Below are positions 41,681 through 59,947 of a DNA stretch of 64,000 bases, one piece after another; position 1 is the first letter of the stretch; each line of letters opens with the position of its first letter. The stretch lies in assembly GCF_000745175.1 (NCBI RefSeq), contig NZ_JQNI01000002.1:604001-668000 (forward strand), read 5' to 3'. The notes below the pieces were generated by a model, which ran no database searches, was not told the origin of the DNA, and was given only the letters and a program-made list of their open reading frames with translations. The position numbers and the translations under genes were made by a program. Source of the DNA: Deinococcus sp. YIM 77859. GTDB taxonomy: Bacteria; Deinococcota; Deinococci; Deinococcales; Deinococcaceae.

Positions 41681-42514
41681 ATGACGTGGAACATGAGCGG
41701 CAGGGTGGTGCTGGTGACGGGTGCCACTGGTGGCATCGGGCTGGTCACGGCGCGGGAACTCGCGCGAGCGGGGGCACAGGTTCATATCGTGGGGCGAAAC
41801 GCGAACAAGACAGCGCGTGTCGCCGCACAGATCGGGGCGGCGAGCACGTTCCTCGCGGATCTGGCAGAGCTTGCCCAGGTGCGCCGGGCCGCTGCCGAGT
41901 TCCGCGAGCGGGTGGGCCGACTGGACGTGCTGGTGAACAACGCAGGGGCCTGGTATGCGCAGCGGCAGGACACCGCCGAGGGCCTCGAACGCACCTGGGC
42001 CCTGAACCACCTGGCACCCTTCCTGCTCACGCGGGAACTGCTGCCGCTGCTGCGCCGTTCGGCAGACGGGCGCGTGGTCACCGTCGCCTCCGACGCGCAC
42101 CGGTACGGACGAATTCGTTTTGCCGATCCCGAGTTTCGCCGCGGCTACCGGGGGTGGGCGGCGTACAGCCAGAGCAAGTTGGCCAACATCCTCTTCGCGC
42201 GGGAACTCGCGCGGCGTGAGCCCGCCATCCGAAGCAACAGCCTGCATCCCGGCCTGGTTCGCTCGGGCTTCGCGCACAACAACGGCGGAGGCGTCAGCCG
42301 CCTGTGGAGCCTGATCGACCGCTTTGGCCTCACGCCGGAAGAGGGGGCGCGCACCAGCCTCCGCCTCGCCGCAGACCCCAGCCTTCAGGTCAGCGGACAG
42401 TACTTCCGCGCCCAGAAGCAGGCGCGGCCCGCACGCCAGGCCCGTGACGACGCGGCGGCGCGGCGGCTGTGGGCGCTCAGCGAGGCGTACGTGGAGGGCG
42501 TCCCGGCGCCCTGA
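41681..42514 (+). CDS. short-chain dehydrogenase/reductase (retinol dehydrogenase-like)
   Basis: 277 residues. Cofactor motif [25 protein letters not shown], catalytic Ser in [11 protein letters not shown] and [12 protein letters not shown] (YxxxK), then [12 protein letters not shown]. The arrangement resembles the retinol dehydrogenase/WWOX-like SDR group. VGRNAN after beta 2 (Arg) suggests NADP use. Substrate unknown. Confidence 0.9.
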   Translation: MTWNMSGRVVLVTGATGGIGLVTARELARAGAQVHIVGRNANKTARVAAQIGAASTFLADLAELAQVRRAAAEFRERVGRLDVLVNNAGAWYAQRQDTAEGLERTWALNHLAPFLLTRELLPLLRRSADGRVVTVASDAHRYGRIRFADPEFRRGYRGWAAYSQSKLANILFARELARREPAIRSNSLHPGLVRSGFAHNNGGGVSRLWSLIDRFGLTPEEGARTSLRLAADPSLQVSGQYFRAQKQARPARQARDDAAARRLWALSEAYVEGVPAP

Positions 42515-42534
42515 GGGGGCCCCGCCACGCACAG

Positions 42535-44127
<1,593 letters not shown>

Positions 44128-44134
44128 GCCAGAC

Positions 44135-44140
44135 AGGCTA
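44135..44140 (-). promoter_or_regulatory. leaderless -10 box of the gamma-glutamyltransferase
   Basis: TAGCCT on the minus strand, 7 nt before GTG 44127; it supports a GTG-initiated leaderless mRNA. Confidence 0.45.
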
Positions 44141-44156
44141 TACGAATGGGGAGAGG

Positions 44157-44768
44157 CTAGCGGCTGGTCAGGAACAGGCGGCCCACCTCGCGGATAAAAG
44201 CGTCGCGGCGCTCGAGTTCCTCGGGGGTGTAGCGTTCGCGCAGCAACCGGGCCTTGAAGTCCGCCACGCTCTCCCCCGCCGGAACAGCCCAGGTTTCGAG
44301 GGGTGTGCAGGCAAGCTGCTGGTCTTCGCCCCAACGCCACTCGGCATTCACCGGCAGGCCAGCCTGAGCAGCGCTGAGAGGCCAGGTCGCGTCCACCACC
44401 ATATCGCCCTGCGGCGCGTGCACAATCAGGTAGTTGTGCACGTCCACCACCGGCCGCCCGCCGGCCAGGGCCAAGAGTTCCGCTGGGGCTCCGGGCGGCG
44501 GCGTGATCTCCTGGGTGCAGGCGATCACCGTGCTGCTCACGCCGCGCTCGGCAAGCAGGGCAGCCAGCAGCTCATGCTTGGTGCTGCAGGTGCCGCGCCA
44601 CTCGCGCACGATGCCCGCGGGGTCATGCGTGCTCGCGCGGGCATAGGGCATGTCGCGCACCAGGGCAAAGACTTCGGGAATGTCGGGCAGGGGGGCTTGG
44701 GGGTCGCGTAAGCCGCGTGCGGCGGCCTCTTCGTGCAGGAGGCGGGTGAGCGGAAGAGCGCTGGACAT
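44157..44768 (-). CDS. transglutaminase-like cysteine protein
   Basis: 203 residues. A Cys in WRGTCSTKHELLAALLAERG, a His in VDVHNYLIVH and an Asp in MVVDATWPLS give the Cys-His-Asp order of transglutaminase-like hydrolases; the CSTKH block after a Gly-Thr is typical. No signal peptide. Function unknown; possibly a peptidase or amidase. A TACCCT box (44775-44780) lies 6 nt before the ATG. Its start is 90 nt from the end of the PfkB gene on the same strand. Confidence 0.68.
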   Translation of the reverse strand: MSSALPLTRLLHEEAAARGLRDPQAPLPDIPEVFALVRDMPYARASTHDPAGIVREWRGTCSTKHELLAALLAERGVSSTVIACTQEITPPPGAPAELLALAGGRPVVDVHNYLIVHAPQGDMVVDATWPLSAAQAGLPVNAEWRWGEDQQLACTPLETWAVPAGESVADFKARLLRERYTPEELERRDAFIREVGRLFLTSR

Positions 44769-44858
44769 GGGGCTAGGGTAGCAACTGAAGCAAATTCAGC
44801 ATCGCCCTTTTGTATATATTCGAAGGGGGCCAAAGGGGGCCCCGGGGCCCGCACCCGC
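44769..44858. other. intergenic segment with AT-rich patch and G/C-tract inverted repeats
   Basis: Holds TTTTGTATATATTCG beside runs GGGGGCC, GGGGGCCCC and GGGGCCC that can fold as a terminator for the PfkB-independent minus transcript. No coding signal was seen. Confidence 0.4.
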
Positions 44859-45791
<933 letters not shown>

Positions 45792-45887
45792 GTGGGAACC
45801 TCCGGGCCAGGCCATCGCGGCCCTCCAGTCCACCGCACTCAGCTCGCCTGAGCGCCGGGGACACGATGGGCGTTTGAAACGCGGGAC

Positions 45888-46733
45888 TTAACGTAGCACG
45901 TCCAGATGCTTCGCGACGGTACGCATGTCCACCAGCGGCACGTCCTCGGCACGCACATCCGCGCGCAGACCCGCTTTTGTCAGTGCCGCGTCGATCGCCT
46001 CACCCGCGAAACCGGCCAGGCGCAGGTTGTTGCGCAGGGTCTTGCGGCGGTGGTGCAGGGCGGCTTCCAGGAACCGCAACAAGGCCGGGTCGGGTGCGGG
46101 CCGGGAACGGTCAAAGTCCAACCGGACCACGCTGCTCGTGACGTCCGGGGCAGGCAGGAAAGCTCCCTTGGGCACGTCACGGACATGCCGAACGCTCCCG
46201 TGCAGGGCAGCCAGCGCGCTCAGAAAGCCGTAGTCATCGTCGCCGGGGCGGGCCGCCAGCCGCGCCGCAACCTCCTTCTGCACCAGCACCGTGGCCGAGA
46301 GGATGCTTGGGGCACGCATAAAGCGCGAGAGCAGCGGCCCGGTGATGTAGTACGGGAGGTTGGCGATCACCCGCGTGCCCGGCGGCAGACTGGCGTAGTC
46401 GAAGTCGAGGGCGTCTCCCCAGATCACCTGCACGTCCAGCCCCCTGAGCGTCTCGGCAAGCACGGGCCGAAGACGCTCGTCTTTTTCGAGGGCCGTCACC
46501 TGCGCGCCCCTCGCGGCGAGTTCGCGGGTCAGAACGCCCAAGCCGGGGCCGACCTCCAGCACGGGGACTCCCCTTTCCGCACCGCCCGCTTCAGCGATGG
46601 CACGCAGAATATTGCCGTCGATCAGGAAGTTCTGCCCCAGGCTTTTGGTGGGGCGCAGGCCGTAGCGGTCGAGCAGTTCGCGCACGCGGGTGGGCGAATA
46701 CAGCGGCGGGGCAGTTGGATCGGGCTGGGTCAC
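45888..46733 (-). CDS. rsmA: 16S rRNA dimethyladenosine transferase (KsgA/RsmA)
   Basis: 281 residues from GTG 46733, preceded by GAGGACC. KSLGQNFLIDGNIL, the SAM motif VLEVGPGLGVLTRELA, the acidic ALEKDERLRPVL, and the catalytic NLPYYITGPLLSRF match RsmA, which dimethylates A1518 and A1519 of 16S rRNA. A C-terminal helical domain (HHRRKTLRNNLRLAG) completes it. Divergent from the TPR gene with a shared palindromic -10 box. Confidence 0.95.
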   Translation of the reverse strand: MTQPDPTAPPLYSPTRVRELLDRYGLRPTKSLGQNFLIDGNILRAIAEAGGAERGVPVLEVGPGLGVLTRELAARGAQVTALEKDERLRPVLAETLRGLDVQVIWGDALDFDYASLPPGTRVIANLPYYITGPLLSRFMRAPSILSATVLVQKEVAARLAARPGDDDYGFLSALAALHGSVRHVRDVPKGAFLPAPDVTSSVVRLDFDRSRPAPDPALLRFLEAALHHRRKTLRNNLRLAGFAGEAIDAALTKAGLRADVRAEDVPLVDMRTVAKHLDVLR

Positions 46734-46754
46734 GGGGTCCTCGGAAAGCGCGTC

Positions 46755-46762
46755 AGTATACT
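46755..46762. promoter_or_regulatory. palindromic bidirectional -10 AGTATACT between rsmA and TPR gene
   Basis: AGTATACT reads TATACT on both strands (46757-46762 plus, 46755-46760 minus). The plus reading is 7 nt before the TPR ATG (leaderless); the minus reading is 21 nt before the rsmA GTG. Confidence 0.6.
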
Positions 46763-46769
46763 CCGCAGC

Positions 46770-47618
46770 ATGACAGATCCCTCCCCTCCCCCCGTGTCGC
46801 CTCCCGAGGCGTCCCCGGATTGGCGCGCCTTTGCCCGCGCGGGCGAGTGGCGGCGGGCCCTGGCCGCAGCACGGCTTACGGCGGCTCCCACGGAGGTCAC
46901 GGCGGCGCTTGACGGCGTCGTTGGCGTGCAGGAGGCTATCCGAGCACGACGACCGGCGCGGGCGCAACGGGTCCTGGAGGGCGTGCGGGCGACGCTGGCG
47001 GCCACGCAGGAGGGGGGCCTCAAGGGCGAGGCGGCGCTCCTGGAATCGCTGATCGAGCCGGAGACCCTTCGTCAGGCCCTGGAGACGCTGGAGGGACTGG
47101 GACGCGGCACGGGCGGTGAGACCGAACCGCAGGTGCTGCGGGCGCGGCTGGCCCCGGCGCTCGCGCATCCCCTGACGCGACCCGAGGCGCTGAACGCGCT
47201 GGGGGTGCTCCACGTGCTGCGAGAAGAACCGCAGGCCGCCCAGCCCATCTTTGAGGAGGCGCTGGCGGCTGATCCGGGGCATTACCGGGTGCTCACGAAC
47301 CTGGGCAATCTGGAGTTGGAGGCAGGCCGCTTGAGGCAGGCCGAAGCCCGCTACCGCGAGGCGCTGCGGCTTAACCCCGAGTATGACGGCGCACACCACA
47401 ACCTGGGGGTGGCCCTGCGGCGGCAGGGGCGCCTGAGCGAATCGGTGGGGGCGATCCGCCGCGCCCAACGGCTGAGCGTGAAGCAGGCGCGTGAGACTTC
47501 TCGTGAAGACCTGCGGCAGCAGTTCGGCGCCGCCCCCTGGCTCCCGGTGCTGCGCTGGGGGCTGGTGGCGCTGGGCATTCTCGTTCTCTTCCTGCTGCTG
47601 CGGATCGGGGGCAGCTGA
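46770..47618 (+). CDS. TPR protein with C-terminal membrane anchor
   Basis: 282 residues. A Pro-rich start is followed by an Ala/Arg-rich helical region and at least three TPR units (ALNALGVLHVLREEPQAAQP, VLTNLGNLELEAGRLRQAEA, AHHNLGVALRRQGRLSES). The C-terminus LRWGLVALGILVLFLLLRIG is a single membrane helix with only three residues after it, so the protein is tail-anchored with its TPRs in the cytoplasm. Probably an adaptor; partner unknown. The next gene starts 1 nt after its stop. Confidence 0.8.
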   Translation: MTDPSPPPVSPPEASPDWRAFARAGEWRRALAAARLTAAPTEVTAALDGVVGVQEAIRARRPARAQRVLEGVRATLAATQEGGLKGEAALLESLIEPETLRQALETLEGLGRGTGGETEPQVLRARLAPALAHPLTRPEALNALGVLHVLREEPQAAQPIFEEALAADPGHYRVLTNLGNLELEAGRLRQAEARYREALRLNPEYDGAHHNLGVALRRQGRLSESVGAIRRAQRLSVKQARETSREDLRQQFGAAPWLPVLRWGLVALGILVLFLLLRIGGS

Positions 47619-47619
47619 G

Positions 47620-49107
47620 ATGCCGGAATTCGTGTTTTCGCCGGAGGGCGTGGGGGCGGTGGATGCCCGTCTGGACGGAGCCCAGTTGCTTGACCAGGCG
47701 ATGGAGGAGGCGGGCCGGGCCGTGGCCGACGTCCTCCATGCGCGTTTTCCGCAAAGCCGGGTGCAGCTGCTCGCCGGGGGCGGCGCGAACGGCGGGGACG
47801 CCCTCGTGGCCGCGCGGCACCTGATGGCGCTGGGGCATGGGGTGGAGGTGCTCGCCGCGCCCCCGACCCACCCGCTCACCCGCCTGAACTGGCAGCGCCT
47901 GGCCGCCTTCGGTCTTCAGCCGGAGCCGCTCACGCGGCAAGCGGTCACCCGGCGAGCCGCCGAGGTGAGCGTGCTGGTTGACGGACTGCTCGGCACCGGC
48001 TTTCAGCCGCCGCTGCGCGCGGAGCAAGCGGAGATCGTCGAGGCTGTCAACGCCGTGCGGGAACAGGGCGTGCAGGTCGTCGCCATCGATCTGCCCAGCG
48101 GGCTGGACGCTGCCTCTGCAGCGGTCCCCGGACCCGCCGTTCACGCTGACCTCACCGTCACGCTGATGGGATTCAAGCCTGCCCTGCTGTTTGGTCCCGC
48201 CGCGCGGCAGGCCGGCGAGGTGCGGCTCGCTCCGCTGCGGGTGCCTTCCGCGTGGCTGGCGGCAGAGGCGCTCGCTGTTCGGCCCACGGACGCGGAGATC
48301 GCGGCCCTCCTCCCCATCCGCCCCGCGGACGCGCACAAGGGCACTGCGGGACACGTGTGGGTGATCGGCGGAGCTCCGGGCACCGTGGGGGCGGCGGCGC
48401 TCGCGGGCCTGGGGGCGCTGCGGGCGGGAGCCGGGCTGGTCACCGTTTATTCGTCGGTGCAGGTGCCGCTGGTCACGCCGGAACTGATGGTGCGGCAGCA
48501 TGACGCGCTCGACCGCGCGCTGGAGGCGGCGCTGGCCAGGAGCAGGCCGGATGCCCTCTGTGTGGGAATGGGCTTGGGGCCAGACGCAGCCGCCCTCACA
48601 CGGCAGGTGCTTGCCTGGGAGGTTCCGGCCGTCCTGGACGCCGACGCCCTGCAACCCGAACTCGCAGGCAAGGGGCACGCGGCCTGCGTGTGGACACCGC
48701 ATCCCGGCGAGGCGGCCCGCCTGCTGGGGGTGGCCACCGGCGAGGTCACGCGCGATCCCCTCGCGGCCGCCCGCACCCTTCAGGAACGCTTCGGGGGTGT
48801 GGTCGTGCTCAAGGGCGGCCCCAGCGTCATCGCGCACGCACAGGGCCTCTCGGTCAGTCGGGGGGGCCATCCGGGCATGGCGAGCGCTGGTCTGGGTGAC
48901 ACCCTCAGCGGCGTCATTGCGGCACTTCTGGGACAGGGCCTGGGAGCCCTCGAAGCGGCGCTTGTCGGTGTGCGGCTGCACGCGCGGGCTGGGGAGCGGG
49001 CCGGAGCACGGCAGGGATACGGCCTGATCGCCAGCGACGTGAGCGCCGAACTGGGCGGTGCATGGCTGGACCTGTGGGCGGCGGCGGGTAAGGCAATGCT
49101 AAGCTGA
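47620..49107 (+). CDS. nnr: bifunctional NAD(P)HX epimerase/dehydratase
   Basis: 495 residues. The N-terminal YjeF_N epimerase domain has LLAGGGANGGDALVAARHL and VDGLLGTGFQPPL with AIDLPSGLDA; the C-terminal YjeF_C ribokinase-like dehydratase has AHKGTAGHVWVIGGAPG, WTPHPGEAARLLG, VVVLKGGPSVIA and the catalytic GMASAGLGDTLSGVIAAL. It repairs hydrated NAD(P)H using ADP (or ATP). Coupled tightly to the TPR gene upstream. The presence of NAD synthesis genes elsewhere in the window is not linked by position. Confidence 0.93.
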   Translation: MPEFVFSPEGVGAVDARLDGAQLLDQAMEEAGRAVADVLHARFPQSRVQLLAGGGANGGDALVAARHLMALGHGVEVLAAPPTHPLTRLNWQRLAAFGLQPEPLTRQAVTRRAAEVSVLVDGLLGTGFQPPLRAEQAEIVEAVNAVREQGVQVVAIDLPSGLDAASAAVPGPAVHADLTVTLMGFKPALLFGPAARQAGEVRLAPLRVPSAWLAAEALAVRPTDAEIAALLPIRPADAHKGTAGHVWVIGGAPGTVGAAALAGLGALRAGAGLVTVYSSVQVPLVTPELMVRQHDALDRALEAALARSRPDALCVGMGLGPDAAALTRQVLAWEVPAVLDADALQPELAGKGHAACVWTPHPGEAARLLGVATGEVTRDPLAAARTLQERFGGVVVLKGGPSVIAHAQGLSVSRGGHPGMASAGLGDTLSGVIAALLGQGLGALEAALVGVRLHARAGERAGARQGYGLIASDVSAELGGAWLDLWAAAGKAMLS

Positions 49108-49116
49108 CCCTCACAC

Positions 49117-49820
49117 ATGCAGGGACTCCTCTCCGACCTGCCCCTGATGGGGATTCTGGAATTGGTGAACGGCACACGGCAAACGGGCGTGCTCGACGTG
49201 CAGGCCGAAGTTCCCTATACCGTCGCTTTTCTGGACGGCGAGATCGTAGGGGGTGGGATCCTCGACTGGCTGGGCATGGACGCCCTCCACGCCAGCCCGC
49301 TGCTGCCCCAAAGCGGCACCTTTGAGTTCCGGCCCAGCGCCGTGACCGGCTCGCCCCTTGCCCCCTACGACCACTTCTTGACCGAATGGGCGCGGGTTTC
49401 GGACGAGTGGCCGCAGGTGTGCGCGGCCATCGGCAGCCCCAGCCGCGTGTTTCGGGGCGACCTACCGCTCTTCGACGTACCGGAGGGCCGCAGCGCCCGC
49501 GCCGCCGCCCGCCAGGCAGCAGCGCCCCTGTTTGAGGTCGCGCAGGCGCTGGCGGAGGCTTTCCGGCAGGGCCGCGCCGAACCGACGGGCCGCTTCGCCT
49601 GGCACGCCCTCCGGCTGCGTTCCGGCACCACCCGCGTCGCTTCTTCCCCGGTCGCGCAGGCGCTGGACGGTGAGCGCAGCCTGGGTGAGGTGATCGCGGG
49701 CGGCTTGGCCGAGGCAGACGTGCGTGCTCACCTGCTGGCCGAGCTCCAGGCGGGGCTGCGTTTTCCGGGGAGTGGCTGGGTGCTGCGCGACCTCGTCTGG
49801 GAACAGAGCGACCTGGGCGC

Positions 49821-49836
<16 letters not shown>
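49117..49836 (+). CDS. DUF4388 (PatA N-terminus-like) domain protein
   Basis: 239 residues. The N-terminus QGLLSDLPLMGILELVNGTRQTGVLDVQ and FLDGEIVGGGILDWLGMDALHA match DUF4388, a domain common in Deinococcus signal proteins and related to the PatA response-regulator partner. A C-terminal helical region (residues 120-239) has no known domain. 9 nt after nnr; a TAAGCT box lies within the nnr end. It converges on the MFS gene with a 16-nt overlap. Confidence 0.75.
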
Positions 49837-51905
<2,069 letters not shown>

Positions 51906-52390
51906 GGTTCTCCTCCAAAAGGGCCAGTTCGGCCAGCAGCGCCTGCATGGCCGCGGTGGCCGCGCGTACGGTAGCGGGACGAAGACGGCCAAACACAGCG
52001 ACGTAGGCCCCGATAAACTGCTCGTCCATTCGCGCCACAAGCTGCAACCCCTGGGCGCTGGGCAGCACCAGCTTTTCGCGCCGGTTCTCCGGATTCTCGC
52101 GGCGCTGGGCCAACCCGCGCCGAACGAGACGTTCCACAAGGTGGCTCGTCGCGGGCACACTCAGGCTCAGGGTCTTGGCCAGCGCCGTCACCGTGAGGGG
52201 CGCGTGGGCACGCAACTGGTGCAGGGCCGTCATCTGGGGAAAGGTGAGGTCATGATCTTGAAGCTCGTCTTGCATATGGATGAGCACACGTCCGCTGATC
52301 CAGCGGTGCAGGCGCTTCATCTCCTCCCCCAATTGGGTCGCCTCAGCACTGGCGTTGGGCGCATTGGCCCGAGGTTCAAGCTCTGACATG

Positions 52391-52406
52391 GTTTTAAACT
52401 TAAAAC
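52391..52406. promoter_or_regulatory. MarR operator-like inverted repeat
   Basis: GTTTTAA-AC-TTAAAAC on the plus strand: two perfect 7-nt arms. It overlaps the likely -10 (TAAGTT on the minus strand) and ends 2 nt before the MarR start codon, so bound repressor would block transcription of a leaderless mRNA. Confidence 0.7.
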
Positions 52407-52453
52407 TGTTTGGTTTATAAGAACGTGAACGGGCCTTCAGTCCATACGGCAAG

Positions 52454-52481
52454 CGGCGGTCCCGTCTCTACGAGACCGCCG
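52454..52481 (-). terminator. hairpin at the end of the lysine operon
   Basis: Minus-strand stem CGGCGGTC / GACCGCCG with a 12-nt loop, 18 nt after the lysX stop. Weak T tract. Confidence 0.45.
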
Positions 52482-52498
52482 TACTGGGGGCGTTTGTT

Positions 52499-53386
52499 CT
52501 ACTCGTTCGCGGGGCTTAGGCCACCGAGCAGACTCAGGGCGTACTCGCCCATCTTGCGGGGAATATCCACGCCCGTCGTGCTGACCGAGTTCTTGAACTC
52601 CATGGTGTGGTTGATCTCGATCACCAGGAGGCCGCCCCACTCGTTGTGGCTCTGCGGGTCCTCGACGAGGTCAATGGCGACGATCTCGCCACCCACGGCG
52701 GCGGCCGCCCGAGTCGCCAGGGCCGCGATTTCGGGGGTGACCGGGCAGTTGCTGGCCTGTGCGCCCCGCGCCGTATTCGTGATCCAGTGTTCAGAGCTGC
52801 GGTAGATCGCGGCGATACATTCCCCACCAACCACAAAGGCGCGGATGTCGCGGCCTGGCTTATGAATCAGCTCCTGGACGTAGAAGACGCCGTGCTGCGG
52901 GCCACCGAGCACCTCCTTGTGCTCGATGATCGCCTCGGCGGCGTCGCGGTCGTTGATGCGGCTGACCATCCGGCCCCAGGAACCCACCGTGGGCTTGAGG
53001 ACGACCGGGTAGCCCAGTTCCTCGATGAGGGCAAGGGCGGCCTCGCCGTCAAAGGCGACGCCGGTGCGGGGCGTGGGCAGGCCCGCGCGAGCCAGCGCCG
53101 CATTCGTGGCGAGCTTGTCACCGCACAGCTCGATGACGTGCGAGGGATTCACGACGCGCACGCCCAGGCCCTCCAGCGCCCGGGTGACAGCGTGCCCGCG
53201 CGTCTGACTCACGCAGCGTTCGAGCGCGACCCGCCAGGGCACCTGGGCGCGGTCCAACCCACCAAAGGTGACGCGCAGCTGGGGCGTGTACACCTTGTCG
53301 TAGGGCACGCCGAGGGCATCGAGCGCCCCGAACAGCATCTTCTCATCGGGACGAATGCGGTCGTAGAGGACGGCGAGTTCGGCCAT
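52499..53386 (-). CDS. lysX: LysW-alpha-aminoadipate ligase LysX (RimK/ATP-grasp)
   Basis: 295 residues. ATP-grasp blocks: [70 protein letters not shown] and [13 protein letters not shown]. These match LysX, which attaches alpha-aminoadipate to the C-terminal Glu of LysW in AAA lysine synthesis. It is the last gene of lysT-unk-lysU-zinc ribbon-lysW-lysX, the order known from Thermus apart from the two extra genes. No Shine-Dalgarno precedes the ATG; a G/C-rich hairpin occupies the 58-nt gap from lysW. Confidence 0.92.
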   Translation of the reverse strand: MAELAVLYDRIRPDEKMLFGALDALGVPYDKVYTPQLRVTFGGLDRAQVPWRVALERCVSQTRGHAVTRALEGLGVRVVNPSHVIELCGDKLATNAALARAGLPTPRTGVAFDGEAALALIEELGYPVVLKPTVGSWGRMVSRINDRDAAEAIIEHKEVLGGPQHGVFYVQELIHKPGRDIRAFVVGGECIAAIYRSSEHWITNTARGAQASNCPVTPEIAALATRAAAAVGGEIVAIDLVEDPQSHNEWGGLLVIEINHTMEFKNSVSTTGVDIPRKMGEYALSLLGGLSPANE

Positions 53387-53444
53387 AAGGAAAGGGAGGA
53401 GGCGCCGGGCGTCAGGAGGGTTCTCCTCCCTCCGCCCTCACACC

Positions 53445-53618
53445 TTACTCCCCCCAGTCCTCCGCTTCCTGCGGGGCCTGTTCGAGGCGCGGCGGATCGA
53501 GGGACACGACCTCGTATTCCACTCCGGTTTCGTCGTCAATGACGAGTTCACCGAGTTCGGGATCTGTCAGTTCGATGGTGGCACCGGTATCTGGGTTTTC
53601 AAATTTAACGACAGGCAT
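53445..53618 (-). CDS. lysW: LysW amino-group carrier protein, zinc-ligand cysteines missing
   Basis: 57 residues from ATG 53618 with AAGGAGATAACT upstream. The centre DPELGELVIDDETGVEYEVV and the end APQEAEDWGE are LysW; the terminal Glu of EDWGE is where LysX adds the substrate. Canonical LysW has two CxxC zinc knuckles (CPECG and CEDCG); here these are NPDTG (N8, T11) and DDETG (D28, T31), so all four ligands are lost. The carrier must fold without zinc or rely on another interaction. Directly upstream of lysX, so still under selection as carrier. Too short for usual gene cut-offs. Confidence 0.92.
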   Translation of the reverse strand: MPVVKFENPDTGATIELTDPELGELVIDDETGVEYEVVSLDPPRLEQAPQEAEDWGE

Positions 53619-53668
53619 AGTTATCTCCTTACGAACGCTAGGTTATGCCAGAAGAGGCGGGGGGAGGC

Positions 53669-54013
53669 TTATGGTCTAGACAGCCCGTCTTCCTCGAACT
53701 CCAGCTCGATCTGGGCGCGGCAATGCGGGCAGGAGACGAGGCTGGTGACCGTGCCGTCCGCGCTCTCGACGGTGGGCGCGTCCCTCAACAGCTCATCGGT
53801 GACGTCGAATTCCTCGCCGCACCTCGGGCAGGTGGTCAGAATGCCAAGCAACTCCAGCTCGAAGTCCTCGCCGGGGCCGTTGCGAGTGACTTCCATCTCG
53901 GCGTTGCAGGAGTCGCAGACGATCACGTCCCCGACCTCCAGCTCGGCCCGGTCGGCGTCGGTGAGTTCGAGCACCTCGGCGCAGACGGGACACACTATTT
54001 CCAGGGTTGCCAT
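53669..54013 (-). CDS. double zinc-ribbon protein, LysW-like
   Basis: 114 residues. Four CxxC knuckles: C8/C11, C33/C36, C62/C65 and C95/C98, giving two zinc ribbons. The first ribbon (VCPVCAEVLELTDADRAELE ... VCDSCNAEMEV) resembles the LysW fold that the neighbouring LysW has lost metal sites for. There is no EDWGE tail (it ends EEDGLSRP), so it cannot carry the substrate. It may help LysW or LysX dock, or be a relic duplicate. A leaderless TAAGAT box (54020-54025) lies 6 nt before the ATG, within the lysU end. Confidence 0.8.
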   Translation of the reverse strand: MATLEIVCPVCAEVLELTDADRAELEVGDVIVCDSCNAEMEVTRNGPGEDFELELLGILTTCPRCGEEFDVTDELLRDAPTVESADGTVTSLVSCPHCRAQIELEFEEDGLSRP

Positions 54014-54022
54014 GCCCTGATC

Positions 54023-54529
<507 letters not shown>

Positions 54530-54552
54530 AGCGTTCTCCTTTCGGGGCGGGT

Positions 54553-56199
<1,647 letters not shown>

Positions 56200-56306
56200 G
56201 GAAGCATTCTCGCGCGAAAATTCGCCACCGGTATGAGATTGAATGCTCAAAGCGCCCGCCCGGCTGTCATTTGCCAGGCGACACGATCTCCCTGGGGCTT
56301 CCGGCC

Positions 56307-56312
56307 TATGCT
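56307..56312 (+). promoter_or_regulatory. leaderless -10 box of khtT
   Basis: TATGCT, 6 nt before ATG 56319. Confidence 0.5.
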
Positions 56313-56318
56313 GGGTAC

Positions 56319-56807
<489 letters not shown>

Positions 56808-56885
56808 CTTCCCAGCTTCTTCCCATTCTTTTGCCGCTGCTTTTCTCTCTTATTTTCGCACCTGTCCTCACGGACGGAGGTCCTT

Positions 56886-59585
<2,700 letters not shown>

Positions 59586-59680
59586 AAAGCCTCCAGACGG
59601 CGCCAAAGGGGCCTAGAGGCGCGCGTCACAGCCGCCCATTGTACCCGCTTTTGTTTCTCCAACTGAAGCAGCGGTTACGT

Positions 59681-59905
59681 CTAGCCGCCCCCGCGCACCG
59701 GCCGCCACGCGCTCGCGATGAAGTAGGTCAGGCCGCCCAACAGGCCCGCCAGGAGAAGAAAGCCGAGCAGACGCCACAGCACTTGGGCAGCGCCCACCAC
59801 AAAGCTCCCCACGCCCACCAGGAGTTGTCCGGCCAACCACACCAGGGCCAGCGCCACGACGGCAAGCAGCACCACTCCGGCCAGGGCCAGCAGGAGACGG
59901 GTCAT
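59681..59905 (-). CDS. small membrane protein
   Basis: 74 residues from ATG 59905 (MTRLLLALAGVVLLAVVALA). Two or three hydrophobic helices with no charged core, ending IASAWRPVRGGG. Function unknown. A TACACT box (59912-59917) 6 nt upstream and codon use like neighbouring genes support it. Divergent from nadB. Confidence 0.6.
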   Translation of the reverse strand: MTRLLLALAGVVLLAVVALALVWLAGQLLVGVGSFVVGAAQVLWRLLGFLLLAGLLGGLTYFIASAWRPVRGGG

Positions 59906-59911
59906 GTGGGA

Positions 59912-59940
59912 AGTGTACACCCCACGCTGTCCTTTAGGCT
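59912..59940. promoter_or_regulatory. divergent leaderless promoters of small membrane protein and nadB
   Basis: TACACT on the minus strand (59912-59917) and TAGGCT on the plus strand (59935-59940), 6 and 7 nt from the respective starts. Confidence 0.5.
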
Positions 59941-59947
59941 GCTCTTG

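Noticed and set aside
45792..45887. Possible terminator or small gene between pfkB and rsmA
   Set aside because: Only a weak imperfect stem and no convincing ORF or ribosome site were seen.
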